Below are positions 15,461 to 17,522 of a DNA stretch of 17,522 nucleotides, piece by piece. Source of the stretch: Planctomycetaceae bacterium (lineage in GTDB: Bacteria > Planctomycetota > UBA1135 > GCA-002686595); the NCBI GenBank assembly GCA_013360535.1, contig JABWBL010000074.1:1-17522 (forward strand), in the 5' to 3' direction. The translations under genes were made by a program, and so were the position numbers. The notes under the pieces are model-generated. The model ran no database searches, was not told where the DNA came from, and was given only the letters and a program-made list of their open reading frames with translations. How positions within the stretch are numbered: the stretch's first letter is position 1; each line of letters begins with the position of its first letter.

Positions 15461-17522
15461 GGCATTCCTCGCACTTGCGCTCGGAGAACGGGGGGTGACG
15501 GGTCGGCCAGAACAGGCCCTTGCCTTCGGAGGCGTGGGGCGCGTGGCAGTCCGTGCAGTCGGAGGTGGCGGTGAGCTGCCCGAGGTGCTTCGCCGCAAAT
15601 TCCGGCTTGTTGGCGTCGTGGCAGCTCGCGCAGAGCTGCGGCGTCGGAAGCTTCGCGAGGCCGGGATTGGCCGACGCGTGCGCCTCGTGGCAGGCCGTGC
15701 AGTCGCCCTCGCGCACCGGCGCGTGCGCCGTGTGACCGGGAGCGAGCGTCTCGGCGAACACATCCGCATGGCAGGCGCGGCAAGTCTCCTTCGCCGGCTG
15801 GTTGAGCAGCTTCGGATGCGCGGAGACGTGCGGCGAGTGGCAGGCGAGGCAGGCGCCCGCCGCCGCCGGAGCGTGGCGGTGCGCGGCACCGTCGATGGCC
15901 TGCTTCGTCATGCCGTGGCAGCTCGCGCAGAGCTCTCCGGCTTCCTGCTTCACGAGCCCGTCGTGCCGCGACGAGTGCGCGTCGTGGCAGGTCAGGCACT
16001 CGCCCTTCGCCACCGGCGGGTGCGAGCTGCCTCCGACCTTCGGCGTCGCCGCATCCTTGTGGCACGACAGGCACAGCGCCGACGATTCCGCGTGCAGCAA
16101 CGCCTTCTGCGTCGAGGCGTGCGGGTCGTGGCACTCGATGCAGCGCCCGAGCGCGACAGGCTGGTGCAGCTTGTCGTTCTTCATGCGCTCGCGGAAATCC
16201 TGGTGGCACTTGAGGCAGGTCTCGATCGCCGTCGCGCGCAAGAGACCCGGCGTTTCCGAGCCGTGGCCCGCGTGGCAGGTCGAGCACATCTCCAGCGGCG
16301 CGTGCACGACCGGCTGGTCGAGCGCCTGCTCCATGCCCGTGTGGCACGTCAGGCACAGCTCGCCCTCGGGCGCCTTCAGCATGCGCTCGTCCTCGCCACC
16401 GTGGACGTCGTGGCAATCGAGGCACTTGCCGTCGAGCACCGGCAGGTGCGCGGTGTGCGCCTTCTGCGAGCGACCCTTCAGCGCCGTGTCGATGTCGTGG
16501 CAGGCCTTGCAGGAAGCCGACGGTTCCTCCCGCAGCAGCTTGGCGTGATCCGCCGCGTGCGGCTGGTGGCAGGCGCTGCACTTGCCGTCCTTGACCGGCG
16601 CGTGCGGCCCCGTGCGCGTCGAGAACTCGTCGCACTTGTCGGAGTGGCAGACGCGGCAGAGCTTCTCCGCCGGCACCATCAGCGCCGGACCACCGGCGGG
16701 GGAGTTCCCGTCGCCCGGATCGACGTGGCAGGCCGAACAGTCGCCCTCGGCGAACGGCGCGTGCACGTTGGCGCGCACGAGCCCCTTGGCCTCGCTCTTG
16801 TGCGCCGCGTGGCACGAGCCGCAGTCGCTCGCCGCGACATCGTGGTCACCGTGCGCCGCGACGAACTCCGTCTTGCGCGGGTCGTGGCACTTCGAGCACA
16901 ACTCCGCCATCGGCGCGCGCAGGCCGCCGTCGGTCGCGTTGTTGTGGGCGTCGTGGCAGGCCGTGCAGCCCTCGGCGACCGGCGCGTGCACGAGCTTGCC
17001 CTCGTAGTTCGAGCGTTCGTGGCACTTCGTGCACAGCTCCGGGCCCTTGGCGACGAGCAGGTGCTCGGCCTTGCCCGCGTGCGGATCGTGGCACTCGCTG
17101 CAGGCGAGCTTGCCCGCGCCGGCGTGCACGTGATCGCCCTTGGTGAACGACTCCGCATCCTTGTGGCACGACAGGCACAGCTGCGGCTCGCTCTGCTTGA
17201 GCTTGAGCACGCCGACGAGCCCGTGGCGATCGTGGCACGACTCGCAGCTCTCCGCGAAGTTGTCGAAGTGCGCCGAACGCCCTTCGAGCGTCTTCATGAA
17301 GTCGCCGTGGCAATCGACGCACGTCTTGCCGGAGCCCTTGGCGCGCGGCGCTTCGTTGCGTGCGACCGGAGTGCTCGAAGCGGAGGACTTCGGAGCCTCC
17401 GTCGCGCTGCCGGACGAGCTCGACGTCGTCGAACTGCCCGTCTTCGCGGGCGCTTCGCTCGCGTTCGCTCGCGGTCGGCGCTGGCGCGGACTCGTCGCGG
17501 CCGACTCGCAGCCCGCGACGAC
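15444..17522 (-). CDS. Lipid-anchored 26-heme c-type cytochrome, start just outside window
   Basis: First visible gene of the operon. The frame is open to the window edge; the outermost codons read VVAGC, a canonical lipobox with the lipid cysteine at 17508-17510, so the true start lies only some 15-20 codons beyond 17522. The internal ATG at 17295-17297 lies after the first haem site and is not the start. A linker of 62 residues follows, rich in Ser, Ala, Thr and Pro with some Arg/Lys (KTGSSTTSSSGSATEAP), likely a flexible tether. Twenty-six CXXCH motifs then run from CVDCH (17307-17321) to CEECH, five residues before the end, in alternating paired-CXXCH repeats. Spacers carry H.P....G.C (HAPVAEG, HLPVLDG, HQPVALG, HPPVAKG, HAPVREG), likely distal ligands. 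The mature part is soluble. Expected role: membrane-tethered long-range electron conduit on either the periplasmic or outer face. Confidence 0.92.
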   Translation of the reverse strand, partial: VVAGCESAATSPRQRRPRANASEAPAKTGSSTTSSSSGSATEAPKSSASSTPVARNEAPRAKGSGKTCVDCHGDFMKTLEGRSAHFDNFAESCESCHDRHGLVGVLKLKQSEPQLCLSCHKDAESFTKGDHVHAGAGKLACSECHDPHAGKAEHLLVAKGPELCTKCHERSNYEGKLVHAPVAEGCTACHDAHNNATDGGLRAPMAELCSKCHDPRKTEFVAAHGDHDVAASDCGSCHAAHKSEAKGLVRANVHAPFAEGDCSACHVDPGDGNSPAGGPALMVPAEKLCRVCHSDKCDEFSTRTGPHAPVKDGKCSACHQPHAADHAKLLREEPSASCKACHDIDTALKGRSQKAHTAHLPVLDGKCLDCHDVHGGEDERMLKAPEGELCLTCHTGMEQALDQPVVHAPLEMCSTCHAGHGSETPGLLRATAIETCLKCHQDFRERMKNDKLHQPVALGRCIECHDPHASTQKALLHAESSALCLSCHKDAATPKVGGSSHPPVAKGECLTCHDAHSSRHDGLVKQEAGELCASCHGMTKQAIDGAAHRHAPAAAGACLACHSPHVSAHPKLLNQPAKETCRACHADVFAETLAPGHTAHAPVREGDCTACHEAHASANPGLAKLPTPQLCASCHDANKPEFAAKHLGQLTATSDCTDCHAPHASEGKGLFWPTRHPPFSERKCEECHGANK

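Noticed and set aside
14189..16548. Long plus-strand open frames opposite the multiheme genes, with many Ser-Trp-Gln or Trp-Gln repeats
   Set aside because: The repeats are the antisense reading of the CXXCH codons. The minus-strand frames have signal peptides, ribosome binding sites and haem motifs.
17295..17297. ATG as the start of the 26-heme gene
   Set aside because: The frame continues upstream through another CXXCH motif, a tether and a lipobox, so this codon is internal.
14160..17320. Regularly spaced GTGGCA/GTGGCAG-like units resembling a CRISPR array
   Set aside because: Only the codons for the Cys-His end of each CXXCH motif recur; flanks vary by codon and spacing follows the protein repeat, not a constant repeat-spacer pattern.

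Overview
The window looks like a chromosomal segment of a high-GC, Gram-negative-type bacterium, most likely a member of the Planctomycetota. The main pointer is the secreted protein at 4205-5260. Its C-terminal block (YCTAKTNSLGC, FYGYSP, PF.GG.KCV.PP, RT..QNSGG, DCSG, GLTNA..F.VCP) is one I recognise as widespread in secreted proteins of marine planctomycete genomes. That assignment is from memory of the family and was not searched.

Layout. (1) Bases 1-4074, plus strand: the membrane and ATPase part of a phosphate ABC transporter, pstC (5' end outside the window), pstA and pstB, joined by two identical GTGA stop/start overlaps. PstC and PstA are the enlarged type with extra non-membrane domains. 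(2) 4205-5260: the planctomycete-type secreted protein, followed by a very strong hairpin. (3) 5340-9514, plus strand: three exported multiheme c-type cytochromes, a pentaheme protein and two paralogous hexaheme proteins. A good intrinsic terminator separates the two hexaheme genes, and a hairpin covers the ribosome binding site of the second. (4) 17522-9527, minus strand: a tight five-gene operon convergent with region 3. In transcription order it encodes a lipoprotein with 26 CXXCH motifs (start just outside the window), a secreted protein with 16 CXXCH motifs, a six-bladed NHL-type propeller, a lipoprotein with a DUF4382-like domain and a seven-bladed YncE-type propeller, and a large lipoprotein whose sequence looks like an outer-membrane beta-barrel with a discoidin-like insert. 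The last gene carries one apparent single-base frameshift.

The five cytochrome genes encode 59 CXXCH motifs within about 12 kb. The combination of repeat-built multiheme wires, a candidate outer-membrane barrel of MtrB-like size and extracytoplasmic propellers is what a porin-cytochrome conduit for extracellular electron transfer would need. The sequence shows the parts directly; their assembly into one conduit is inference. The 16-heme protein aligns with the first 14 hemes of the 26-heme protein heme for heme, so the pair probably arose by tandem duplication followed by repeat expansion.

No rRNA, tRNA, CRISPR array, insertion sequence or attachment site was seen.
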